From: DATFQE01 sp963738205
Lineage (GTDB): Bacteria; Actinomycetota; Thermoleophilia; Gaiellales; Gaiellaceae
Assembly (NCBI GenBank): GCA_963738205.1
Contig: CAVTVQ010000006.1
Location: 868,001-932,000, forward strand
Reading direction: 5' to 3'
DNA length: 64,000 nt
Of this stretch, positions 18,805 to 27,188 are shown one piece after another. Position 1 is the stretch's first letter, and the number at the start of each line of letters is the position of its first letter. Made by a program: the position numbers and the translations under genes. The notes under the pieces are model-generated. The model worked only from the letters and a program-made list of their open reading frames with translations, had not been told where the DNA came from and did no database searches.

Positions 18805-19371
18805 ATGCGCACGCCGACCGACGCCGAGCTCCTTCGTCGCTCCCGCCGCAGCGCCGAAGCGTTCCGAGCGCTGTACGACCGCCACGCCGACCGCGTCAAC
18901 GGATTCCTGCGCCGACGGACGGGAGACGACCAGGCTGCGCTTGAGCTGACGGCCGAGACGTTCTCGGCCGCGTGGCTCTCGCGAGGCCGGTTCGAGGACC
19001 GAGCCGGCGGGACCGCCGCGCCGTGGCTCTTCGGGATCGCCCGCAACGTTCTTGCAGAGTCGGTGCGGCGCCGCGCGCTCGAGAGCCGCGCTCGGGAGGA
19101 GCTGGGCCTCGTGCTCGCCGGCGAGCCGTCGTCGGCGGTGGCCGACGCGACCTGGCTCGACGGGCTGGACGAGGAGCTCGAGGACGCGCTCGGCTCGCTG
19201 GGCGAAGGCGAGCGTCGCGCCGTCGAGCTGCGGGTGCTCGACGACCTCGACTACGACCAGATCGGCGGGAAGCTGGGCATCTCGCCCGGCGCGGCGCGCG
19301 TACGCGTCTTCCGCGGCCTCGACCGCCTGCGCCGACACGTCATGACCGCGACCTCAGGAGGCAGCAAATGA
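18805..19371 (+). CDS. ECF RNA polymerase sigma factor
   Basis: 188 residues from ATG 18805, with AGAGGA upstream. Region 2 reads AFRALYDRHADRVNGFLRRRTGD...AELTAETFSAAW; region 4 reads LRVLDDLDYDQIGGKLGISPGAARVRVFRGLDRLR. Between them the PWLFGIARNVL motif is standard. Its stop overlaps the start of the next gene (ATGA), the usual place for a regulator of the sigma factor, although that neighbour is not a classical zinc anti-sigma. Confidence 0.9.
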   Translation: MRTPTDAELLRRSRRSAEAFRALYDRHADRVNGFLRRRTGDDQAALELTAETFSAAWLSRGRFEDRAGGTAAPWLFGIARNVLAESVRRRALESRAREELGLVLAGEPSSAVADATWLDGLDEELEDALGSLGEGERRAVELRVLDDLDYDQIGGKLGISPGAARVRVFRGLDRLRRHVMTATSGGSK

Positions 19372-19841
19372 CCAGCGACGCCACCCTTCGCCGGCTCGGC
19401 GACCAGCTCGAGCAGGCTGCGCGGGACGACCTCCGGCCCCGGCGCCGGACGGTCGTGCGCAGCCTGGCCGTGGCCGTCGTCGTGGCCGCCTTCGCGGCCG
19501 GAGCGGCTGTCGCCGGCGGCCTCTTCTCCGAGGAGGAGGTCGCGCAGAGCATGCCCGCCGGCTCCGCGATCTTCGGCGGCACGCACCCGAGCTGCGCGCT
19601 GCAGGACGACGGCGTCACCTACCGCTGCACGCTGACCAGCCTGCCGACCGAGGAGCTCCTCGACGACCACACCGGCGCCAAGGAGCCGATCACCATCGAC
19701 AAGCACATCGCCGGGGGCTGCATCGGCCAGGACCGCGAGGGGCGCCACTGGAACTGCTACCTCGGCGCCGAGGCAGTGAAGCGCGCGATCGTGTCGCAGG
19801 GCTTCCTCGGCGAGTACGCGCCCGCGCCCGGCCGCGGTTAG
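19368..19841 (+). CDS. Single-pass membrane protein coupled to the ECF sigma gene
   Basis: 157 residues: about 29 cytoplasmic residues rich in Arg/Asp, one membrane helix (about 31-50), then an outside domain with four Cys (HPSC, YRC, GGC, WNC) that could form two disulfides. No HxxxCxxC zinc motif of anti-sigma factors is present. The 4-base overlap with the sigma gene suggests a partner role, such as a membrane sensor or anti-sigma of a new type (inference). No family recognised. Confidence 0.7.
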   Translation: MTSDATLRRLGDQLEQAARDDLRPRRRTVVRSLAVAVVVAAFAAGAAVAGGLFSEEEVAQSMPAGSAIFGGTHPSCALQDDGVTYRCTLTSLPTEELLDDHTGAKEPITIDKHIAGGCIGQDREGRHWNCYLGAEAVKRAIVSQGFLGEYAPAPGRG

Positions 19842-19886
19842 CACTCGCAGGTTGCACGCGGCGCAAGACGCCGTTAGACCTTGCGC

Positions 19887-22577
19887 ATGGAGCCCATCGC
19901 TCCGATCGGGCGCGAGGCCGAGCTCGAGCAGCTGCTGGGGACGGCGCGTCAGGCAGCCTCCGGACAGGGCTCGATCGTCTTCCTGGCCGGGCCGACCGGC
20001 AGCGGCAAGTCGTTCCTGCTGAACGCCTTCACGGCGACGCCCGAGGGCCGCGACGCGGTGTCGGTGCTCTGCTACGAGACGGGTGCGAGCAACCCACTCG
20101 GCCCGTTCGGCGAGGTGCTCCGGGCGCTGACGAGCAAGGAGCGGCGGGGTGACCAGGCGAAGCGCGTGCTCGACGTCGTGGGCCGGGTGGCACCGCCGCT
20201 GCTCGAGCTGATCCCGGTGATCGGCAAGCTGGCTGCCCTCGGCGTCAAGGCGGGCAGCGACCTGGGCGTCTACGCGCTCGGCGGCAACCACGAGACGCAG
20301 CAGGCGCAGCTCGCCTCCGACGTGGCGCTCGCCCTCGGCGGGATCGCAGCGGACACGCCGCTCGTGATCGTCATCGACGACGCGCACTGGATCGACGGGC
20401 CTTCCACCGAGGTGATCGCGCGGCTGAGCCAGACGGCCGCGCAGCAGCCGCTCCTGCTCGTGATCGCCTACGACCCCGAGCAGCTCGACGATCGGCATCC
20501 GCTCGCCCGCACCCGCGCCTCCGTCCTCGGACGGCCGGGCGTGCAGGATCTCGAGCTGGCCGACCTGACGCCCGCCGGAGTCGAGTCGCTGCTTCGCGAG
20601 CACTACGGCAGCATCTCCGCGCCACGGCTCGCCGAGTGGCTGCACGACCGCAGTGACGGCAGTCCACTCTTCGTCGAGCAGTACCTGGCCACGCTCGAGG
20701 AGCAGGGCGTCCTGCGGCGCGACGGCGAGGGCTGGCTGCTCGACGGCACGATCGGCGGTGGGCCGGGGGCCTGGTCGCTCGGCGGCGCGCTGGCGCAGGC
20801 CCGGACGCCGGACACCCTGCTCGAGCTGCTGAAGCCCCGCGTCGCCGACCTCGCCGACGACGAGCGCGCCCTGCTCGAGAGCGGAGCCGTGCAGGGGCGC
20901 CGCTTTCTCTCGACCGTGCTCGTGCGACTGCTCGAGCGCGAGGAGGACGAGATCCTCGACCGACTCGCCCAGGTGGCCGAGCGGAGGCGGATGATCTCGG
21001 CCGAGGAGATCGAGGACTGGTGGAGCGACCGCTCGGCGCTCTACACCTTCGACCCCGGCGTGCTGCAGGAGCTGCTCTACGGCCGCTACGCGCGCAGCCC
21101 GTACGAGCGCAGGCGCCGGCACCGCGCCGTGGCGGAGGCGCTCGAGAGCCTCATCGCCGAGGACGACCCGCCCCCGCGCCACGCACTGCTCGAGATCGCC
21201 CGGCACTACGAGGAGGCGCACGACCCGTTGCTGGCCGGCGCGAAGCTCGTCGAGGTCGCCGAGTCGACGTTCGCCGAAGGAGCCGACCGAGAGACCGTCG
21301 CCAACGCGGAGCGCGCGCTGCCGCTTCTGCGCGAGGCGACGGGCGCGAAGCTCCAAGCCGAGGCTGAGACCGAGGCCCAGCGGCTGCTCGCCCGCGCGAT
21401 CCTCCTGGTGCTGCTCGGAGGCGAGCCCAGCTGGCGGGCGGAGTCGACCGGGGGCGAGGAGCTGATCGCGCTGGCGGCGGAGGCGGAACGCGCAGCCGAG
21501 GCAGCCGGCGACGCCAAGCTCAGGGCGAACGCGCGCCACGCGAGCGCCGACGTCCTGATGGCCTACCACGGGCTGGACGAGGCGATCGGCGCCTACCAGC
21601 AGGCACTCGACCTCGCACGGGCGGCGAACGACCCGGTCGCGGAGCTCGCGATCCTCAGCGACTTCGGGCACCACCTCGACAGCGTCGACCTGCGCAGGGG
21701 GTGGGAGATGCTGCAACAGGCGCGATCCCTGCTCGCCGGCGGCGCGCTCGCCGGCCTGCTCGATGACGCGCGGCTCGCCGACCAGACGGCCCGGCTCGAC
21801 AGCACGCTGGGCGTGGCAGCCTTCGACCTGGGTCGTTACGGCGAGGCGCTCGACTCGCTCACGCGCAGCGCCGAGGCGCTCCAAGGCCTGCGCCGTCGCG
21901 ACGAGCACTCGTGGGCGTTGGCGTTCCTCGGCCAGCTGTACACGGCCATCGGCCTCTACGACGAGGCCGACGCGGCGCTCGGCAAGGGCATCGAGCTCTT
22001 CGACGACGAGCGAGCCGCGCTCGGGATCCGCGGCTACCTCCGTTCGCTGCGCGGCCGTATCCACCTCGAGTCCGACCCTCCTCGCCTGGCCGAGGCGCGG
22101 GAGGCGCTCGCCGGCGCCCGGGAAGAGACCAGGCAGTCCGGCTACAAGGCCGTGGTGCCGCTCGTCGAGTCGCACTGGGTCGAGCTGCTGCTCGCAGAGG
22201 GGACATCCGAATCGCTCCGGGAGGCCGACGCGTTCGCGGTCGTCGAGTCCTTCGGCTGGGCGCGGAGCGAGATCGCCCTGTCGTCGCTTCGTGCGCGCGT
22301 GGCCCTCGCACGAGGCCGCGTGTACGACGCCGTCGAGTGGAGCACGCGGGCCGTCACGAAGCTCGATGAGCTCGGCGGCGCGGTGCCCGCGGTGCGCAGC
22401 GAGGAGATCCTGTTCGTCCACGCCCGCGTGCTCGCCGCTGCGTCCTCGCCCGAGGCCGCTGGGTACAAGGCCAGAGCTAGCGATGTCGTGCGCTCGAAAG
22501 CGGACTCGTTGCCCGACCCGGCGCAGCAGGAGTCGTTCCTGAACGTCCGGCTGACGCGGGGGATCCTCGCCCCATGA
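19887..22577 (+). CDS. STAND-type ATPase with C-terminal helical (TPR-like) repeats
   Basis: About 896 residues, no indels. IGREAELEQL opens an AAA/STAND domain as in MalT/LuxR-type regulators: Walker A GPTGSGKS (35-42) and Walker B VIVIDDAHW (159-168). Residues ~420-880 are alpha-helical repeats of TPR style. The C-terminal LuxR helix-turn-helix usual in such large regulators is absent, and no effector domain is fused. The stop overlaps the start of the catalase-like gene (ATGA), so the two are co-translated. Possible role: a signalling ATPase working through its partner genes (inference). I chose ATG 19887; a TTG at 19881 is in frame. Confidence 0.82.
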   Translation: MEPIAPIGREAELEQLLGTARQAASGQGSIVFLAGPTGSGKSFLLNAFTATPEGRDAVSVLCYETGASNPLGPFGEVLRALTSKERRGDQAKRVLDVVGRVAPPLLELIPVIGKLAALGVKAGSDLGVYALGGNHETQQAQLASDVALALGGIAADTPLVIVIDDAHWIDGPSTEVIARLSQTAAQQPLLLVIAYDPEQLDDRHPLARTRASVLGRPGVQDLELADLTPAGVESLLREHYGSISAPRLAEWLHDRSDGSPLFVEQYLATLEEQGVLRRDGEGWLLDGTIGGGPGAWSLGGALAQARTPDTLLELLKPRVADLADDERALLESGAVQGRRFLSTVLVRLLEREEDEILDRLAQVAERRRMISAEEIEDWWSDRSALYTFDPGVLQELLYGRYARSPYERRRRHRAVAEALESLIAEDDPPPRHALLEIARHYEEAHDPLLAGAKLVEVAESTFAEGADRETVANAERALPLLREATGAKLQAEAETEAQRLLARAILLVLLGGEPSWRAESTGGEELIALAAEAERAAEAAGDAKLRANARHASADVLMAYHGLDEAIGAYQQALDLARAANDPVAELAILSDFGHHLDSVDLRRGWEMLQQARSLLAGGALAGLLDDARLADQTARLDSTLGVAAFDLGRYGEALDSLTRSAEALQGLRRRDEHSWALAFLGQLYTAIGLYDEADAALGKGIELFDDERAALGIRGYLRSLRGRIHLESDPPRLAEAREALAGAREETRQSGYKAVVPLVESHWVELLLAEGTSESLREADAFAVVESFGWARSEIALSSLRARVALARGRVYDAVEWSTRAVTKLDELGGAVPAVRSEEILFVHARVLAAASSPEAAGYKARASDVVRSKADSLPDPAQQESFLNVRLTRGILAP

Positions 22578-23817
22578 GCACGGCCCCCGATCCCGGCCCC
22601 GGCTACGGGCTCCCGCCGCCGGACACGGGCAGCCGGCTGCTGAACGGAACCGCCCGGGTGATGCTGTTCTTCATCCACCTCGAGCGCCGGATCGACCCGT
22701 TCTTCCGCCCCGCGCTCGACTGGCTCCTGCGGGAGCGCGTCGCCCGGCTGGTGACGTGGCTCATCAACCGCAAGCGCACCGACGAAGGGCTGGCCCTCGC
22801 CGAGGAACGGCCCCAGCCCGACGAGGAGGCGCACCTCGACAGCATCATCGAGTCGTTCACGGCCCAGATGAACCGGCTCTGGCGGCCCGGCCACTTCGAG
22901 CGGGGCGGCAACACGAAGACCCACGGCATCGTCCGGGCCGAATTCGTCGTCCGCGACGACCTCCCCGAGCACATGCGCCGCGGCATCTACGCCGAGCCGC
23001 GCGCCTATCCCGCCTGGGTGCGCTTCTCAGGGCCGGGGCCGTACGTGACGCCGGACATCGACGACGTCGGCTTCATGAGCATGAGCATCAAGCTGATGGA
23101 CGTCCCGGGGCCGAAGTTGCTCGACGACGAGCAGCACACCCAGGACATGATGGGCGTCTCCCCGCCGACGTTCGTCACGCCCGACACGCGCGCGAACGCC
23201 GAGCTGCAGCGCTGGAGCTACAAGGACGCGTCGGTCTTCTACTTCGTCAACCTGCGCGGCGAGACGCACATCCTCGACTCGATCATGCAGCTGCTGTGGA
23301 CGAAGACCCAGACGCAGCCCGCTCGAGAGCGACTACTTCAGCTGCGTCCCGTACCTGCTCGGCGAGGGGCAGGCGATGCAGTACTCGTTCCGCTCCCGGC
23401 GTCGACAAGCGCAGCCGGGTGCCCCGGCTGCCGCTCCGGCCGCCCGACAACTACCTGCGCGACGCGATGGTGAAGACGCTCGCCGAGCGCGGACGTCGAG
23501 TTCGACATCCTCCTGCAGGTGCAGACCGATCCGTTCCTGATGCCGATCGAGAACAACGGCGTGCTCTGGCCGACGAAGCTCTCGCCGCGCGTGCCGGCTG
23601 CGGTGCTGCGCATCCCCAAGCAGACCTTCGACTCGCCCGAGCAGCTGGCGTTCGCCAGGGTGCTCTCGTACAACCCGTGGCACTCGATTCCGGAGCACCG
23701 GCCCCTCGGCAACCAGAGCCGCGCCCGCAAGCGGATGTACTACGAGCTGTCGCAGCTCCGCCAGCGATGAACCACGTCGAGCACTACGAGCCGACCGGCG
23801 ACGAGCGCTTCGGCTAG
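22574..23817 (+). CDS. Catalase-like haem protein (y4iL-like family), split by indels
   Basis: About 410 residues after correction. Features of the short catalase-related family are present: THGIVRAEFVV, PAWVRFSG, DVGFMSMSIKLMDVPGPKLL and a late WHSIPEHRPLGNQSRAR-x-x-x-Y segment placed like the proximal Tyr helix of catalases. Three +1 shifts (near 23318, 23397, 23490) split it. As read it stops at 23770; a further lost base there would join the MNHVEHYEPTGDERFG tail ending at 23817. Relatives include allene-oxide-synthase-like proteins, so a hydroperoxide substrate other than H2O2 is possible (family knowledge). Coupled to the upstream ATPase. Confidence 0.78.
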
Positions 23818-23820
23818 CCA

Positions 23821-23837
23821 AGTAACACAGTGTTACT
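23821..23837. promoter_or_regulatory. Palindrome copy 1
   Basis: AGTAACACAGTGTTACT, a 17-bp perfect palindrome with the look of a TetR-type operator, directly after the catalase-like gene. An identical core recurs 55 bp downstream. Confidence 0.45.
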
Positions 23838-23873
23838 AGCCCTTGAACCCGCATCGCTCGGCGGGTCCGGGGG

Positions 23874-23894
23874 CAAGTAACACAGTGTTACTTG
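23874..23894. promoter_or_regulatory. Palindrome copy 2
   Basis: The same 17-bp core extended to a 21-bp perfect palindrome (arms CAAGTAACAC around a central A). It overlaps the last codons and TAA stop of the DyP peroxidase gene. Two identical sites between convergent genes could be regulator-binding sites or weak bidirectional terminators. Confidence 0.45.
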
Positions 23895-25245
23895 AGTGCG
23901 GCGAGCGTCCGCACGGCGCTCAGGCCGGGCAGGAAGAAGTACGCACCGCCCCGCACTGACACGAAGCGCGGCATCCCGATGACGCGCTCGCGCAGGCCGT
24001 CGGACGGAATCGTGAACGTGCCCCCGTAGGGCTTGGAGGGGCCCGTGAGCGGGTCGGAGTCGTCGTACAGCCCTGCGAACTTCGGGCCGTTCATCCACGT
24101 CGCCTGGACGAGCTCGAACTGGCGCGAGATGTTCGCGTTCAGGCAGACGAAGTGGAGCCCACGCTCCTCGTCGTCGCGAGGCGCCGGTCCACGCGCCTCC
24201 TCGGGAGACAGCAGCTGCTCCCCGTACTCGCGGCCGCGGCGCAGGATGCGGTGGCGGCGGTTGATCGCGAGCGACTTGTCGCTCCCCGGCTTGGGGTCGA
24301 GCGAGTCGCGCGGGTTGGCGCGGCGGACGTGCGCGCCGATCGGGCACTTGGCCCCGTGGCGGTCGCCGTGGAAGTAGCCGAAGTCGTTCTCGAAGGCCAG
24401 CTCGGGGTCGTCGGCGTCGGGCGAGAGCGCGAGCGACGCCCCGCCCGGCCAGCGGCCGACGAGCTTCGCGGCGAGCCGCAGACGGCGCGCGGGATCGCTG
24501 CCGCCGCGCGGCGCCTCGTCGACGGCAGCGCCAGAACCCGCGCACGTCCTGCTGCAGCTGGCGGAAGACGAGGTACGTCCCGTTGCGGCCGATCTCCGGC
24601 GGCCTCGTCGAGCAGGAGCTGTTCGGTGAGGCGCCCGTACTCGTTCGGGTAGCCGAGCACGAACTCGCCGAACTTCAGCGTCGTCCCCGCGCGGCCCCTT
24701 CTTCGACAGGCCCTCGATGAACGGCTGCGAGATCCCGTCGCGGAAGCCGAAGGGCTCGCGGCCGCGCAGGTCGGACGTGTCGAGCTCGCGGACGAGGTGG
24801 ATGCCGGCCGCGAAGCCAGACGGCAGCCTCGGCGGCGAGCGACGCCAGCTCCGCCTTGTCGGTCGCGTAGAGCAGCAGCGCGAGGTCGACCGGCTCGGCC
24901 GGCCCGCCCCAGCCCCAATGCTCGGGCGCGTCGGTGCCGACGTCGCCGAGCGCCCTGCTGCGATGCGGGCTCGCCATCCCCTCCACGAACGGGTTCGAGA
25001 ACAGCGCCAGCGCGTCTTCCGGCAGGCCGAGCCGGCGCAGGCCCGTCGCTGCGTGAACGCGATCTGCAGCGCGCGTCCCTCCGGCCGGCGTTCCGCGCCG
25101 GTGACGAGCTCGGCGACGCCGGCCAGCCAGGCGCGCGGCGGCCGCCGCATCCTCGATCCGCCCGAGCAGGAAGGCCGCGGCCGTGAGCTCGCCGTAGCCG
25201 CGGGCGACGAGACCCTGGACGTCGGCCAGCTCGGGCTTGCTCTAC
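23888..25245 (-). CDS. DyP-type haem peroxidase, split by indels
   Basis: About 450 residues after correction. GFRDGISQP is the catalytic GxxDG motif of dye-decolourising peroxidases, and KCPIGAHVRRANPRD holds the proximal haem His. The C-terminal part (LALSPDADDPELAFENDF...GYFHGDRHGAKCP, then VRGGAYFFLPGL) is clean. Several indels lie between 24540 and 25150. At the 5' end one extra A near 25243 destroys a GTGA junction: without it the upstream gene ends in TGA and this one starts at GTG (SKPELADVQGLVARGYGELTAA). No signal peptide, so probably cytoplasmic. It oxidises bulky phenols or dyes in characterised relatives. Confidence 0.82.
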
Positions 25246-26542
25246 AGCGCGCGCAGCCATTCCTGCGCCTCCTTCGGCCCCGCCTTGCCCTGCAGCCCAG
25301 CCCGGATGCGGGCGTTGTTGGCGATGTTCGCGGCCGACAGCCGCCCGTACGAGGAGTGCCAGACCCGCGTCGGACCTGGTGCAGCCGCAGGTAGTCCTTG
25401 AACGCCTGCTCGTCGGTGCGCCGTCGAGGATCAGGTAGCGGGCGCGCGGGTAGCCGTGGCCGTTGCTGAAGACGATGTTGAGGCCCCACGCGATCTTGTC
25501 GATGAAGTCGTCCATGTAGCTCTCGAGGCTGCCGTCGTAGTTGCTGGCGAAGATCACGCGCCGGCCGCCGTCGAGGAAGACCCAGCGCGCGAAGTGGATC
25601 GTCTTCACGCCCGCGAGGTTGCCGCGGTTGAAGACGTGCCGCGTCGCGTAGTCGATCCCCGCAGGACGGACGAGGACGGTGATCCTCCGCAGCAGCCCGG
25701 GCTTGAGGAGGCCGACCGCCGTGAACGGGTTCTGGACGAGGTGGTCCTCGAGCGCGGCGAGCCCCTGCGCCACCTCGGGCGGCGCCTTCACGTGCGGCGC
25801 GGGGTCGCGGCGCTCGCGCCAGCGGAGCAGCAGGAGGTAGATCGGCAGCCCGATCAGCAGGACGGCAGCAGGAGCAGCAGGAGGAGCGGCATCACGATCG
25901 CGTGCGCCAACTCGCGGAGCCGGAAGCCCAGGTCGGTGCCCTCGGCGGGGCGCCGCGCCCAGTGGAAGCGCTGGAATCGTGCGGCGACGAGCTGCTGCAC
26001 GCTCGCGCCGGATGTCCTCGGCATCGAGCGCGGCGCCAGCACGTCGGCGTGCGCGTCGAAGTACGCCTCGATTCGGTCGCGCAGCCGCTCTTCCTGGCGG
26101 ATCTGGCGCGCCGTGCGACCGACCGTGTTCACGTACTCGCCGCCTCGCCGATCACGTGGCCGCGGAGGAACGTCGAGCCGCTGCTCGCGGGTCGCGGGCG
26201 CCTCCGGGTAGCCGACGCAGTGGCCGAACAGGCGGTCGATGCCCGTCGCCTCCCACGACTCGACGAGCTCGGCCAGGTGGCGGTCCTTCGCGATGTCGAA
26301 GTCGCTCATGTACATCAGCGAGGCGGGCAGCGGCCGCCCCTTCAGGTCGATCGCCTCCTCGAGCAGCACGAGGCGCGCGAAATGGAGCGCCGACAGCGCG
26401 TCGAAGTCGAGCGCCTCGCCGTTGGCGACGCCGTCGCCCATCGTCGCGAGCAGGCTCGCGCAGGGCGTCGGCGGCCTCGGGCCGAACCTCGGCGACGACG
26501 GTCAGTGCGCGATTGGTGCGACACGCGACGGAGCCGGCTCAC
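25242..26542 (-). CDS. Uncharacterised membrane-anchored protein upstream of DyP, split by indels
   Basis: About 430 residues after correction. The N-terminal half (ALDFDALSALHFARLVLLEE) and C-terminal half (TIHFARWVFLDGGRRVIFASNYDGSLESYMDDF) carry the same motif idea, F-A-R followed by hydrophobic strands, suggesting two related ferredoxin-like modules. Between them lies a membrane hairpin (PLLLLLLLP...LLIGLPIYLLLLRWRER). At least six indels of either sign occur, near 26510, 26468, 26150, 25862, 25421 and 25372. I infer a GTG start at 26542 overlapping the stop of the preceding gene. I have seen this type next to DyP genes but know no function. Confidence 0.6.
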
Positions 26543-26980
26543 GTCGGCGAACTCGAGCGCGAAGTGGAAGATCTTCTTCTTCTCCCAGTACACGAGGCCC
26601 AGATAGACGCCCGGGCCCGACCGTGCGAATCTCGTCGCGGATCCAGTGCGCGATCAGGGAGGTGTCCGAGTAGTCCAGGACGATCGTCTCCTCGCCGTCG
26701 AGCCAGCTCTCGTCCTTGTAGACCTTCGCGCGCACCGCGTTGAAGCCGAACGGCCCGACTTCGTTCAGCAACTCGCCCTTCTCGCGGTTGAAGACCTTGC
26801 CCTTCCAGGCGAGGTAGTGCACGAGCTTCGCGGCAGGCCCGGCGAGCTGTCGTGCCGGGCTCGACAAGACGGTCCCCTTGGCTTCGCCGTCGGGGATCTC
26901 CCCAGCGTCGCTGCGCCGGAACAGATCGTCGAGCTCGCTGTCGCTGGCATCCGAAGCAGGTCGGAAACTGCGGCGGCCAT
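26539..26980 (-). CDS. Uncharacterised small protein, first gene of the DyP operon (indels)
   Basis: About 146 residues after correction: MAAAVSDLLR, then LDDLFRRSDAGEIPDGEAKG, a KLVHYLAWKGKVF helix, and a beta-rich end (YKDESWLDGEETIVLDYS, VYLGLVYWEKKKIFHFALEF). The strand pattern suggests a lipid- or ligand-binding barrel of the lipocalin/GXWXG sort, but I do not recognise the family. One lost base near 26950 and extra bases near 26606 and 26547 split it. Its TGA (26539-26541) would overlap the next GTG. Divergent from the haem dioxygenase gene. Confidence 0.55.
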
Positions 26981-27188
26981 CGGCGAACCCCCTTCTTACG
27001 GCGGCAGGAGTCTCGCCTCGAACCTACACCGGGCCGCCATCGACGATCAATGCTCACGCGTGTTGACTGAGCCGGGGACGAGTCGATTGCAGCCGTGGCT
27101 GCGCGCGGGGCGGGTGCCGTCCCTCCGTCGCCGCCCTCGGAGGAAGCCGAGCAGGCGGACGCCGCCAGCGACAGCTCGAGGGACCCTG

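Noticed and set aside
19251..22421. 1056-residue open frame opposite the STAND ATPase gene
   Set aside because: Antisense shadow of a GC-rich gene: Arg/Val/Leu-rich, no domain, while the plus strand has Walker motifs and repeats.
23767..23817. Separate 16-residue peptide gene after the catalase-like gene
   Set aside because: The sequence fits better as the C-terminal tail of the catalase-like protein after a lost base.
27060..27095. TTGACT with a -10-like TTGCAG as a housekeeping promoter for the dioxygenase
   Set aside because: The -10 is a poor match and such matches are expected by chance in 200 bp.
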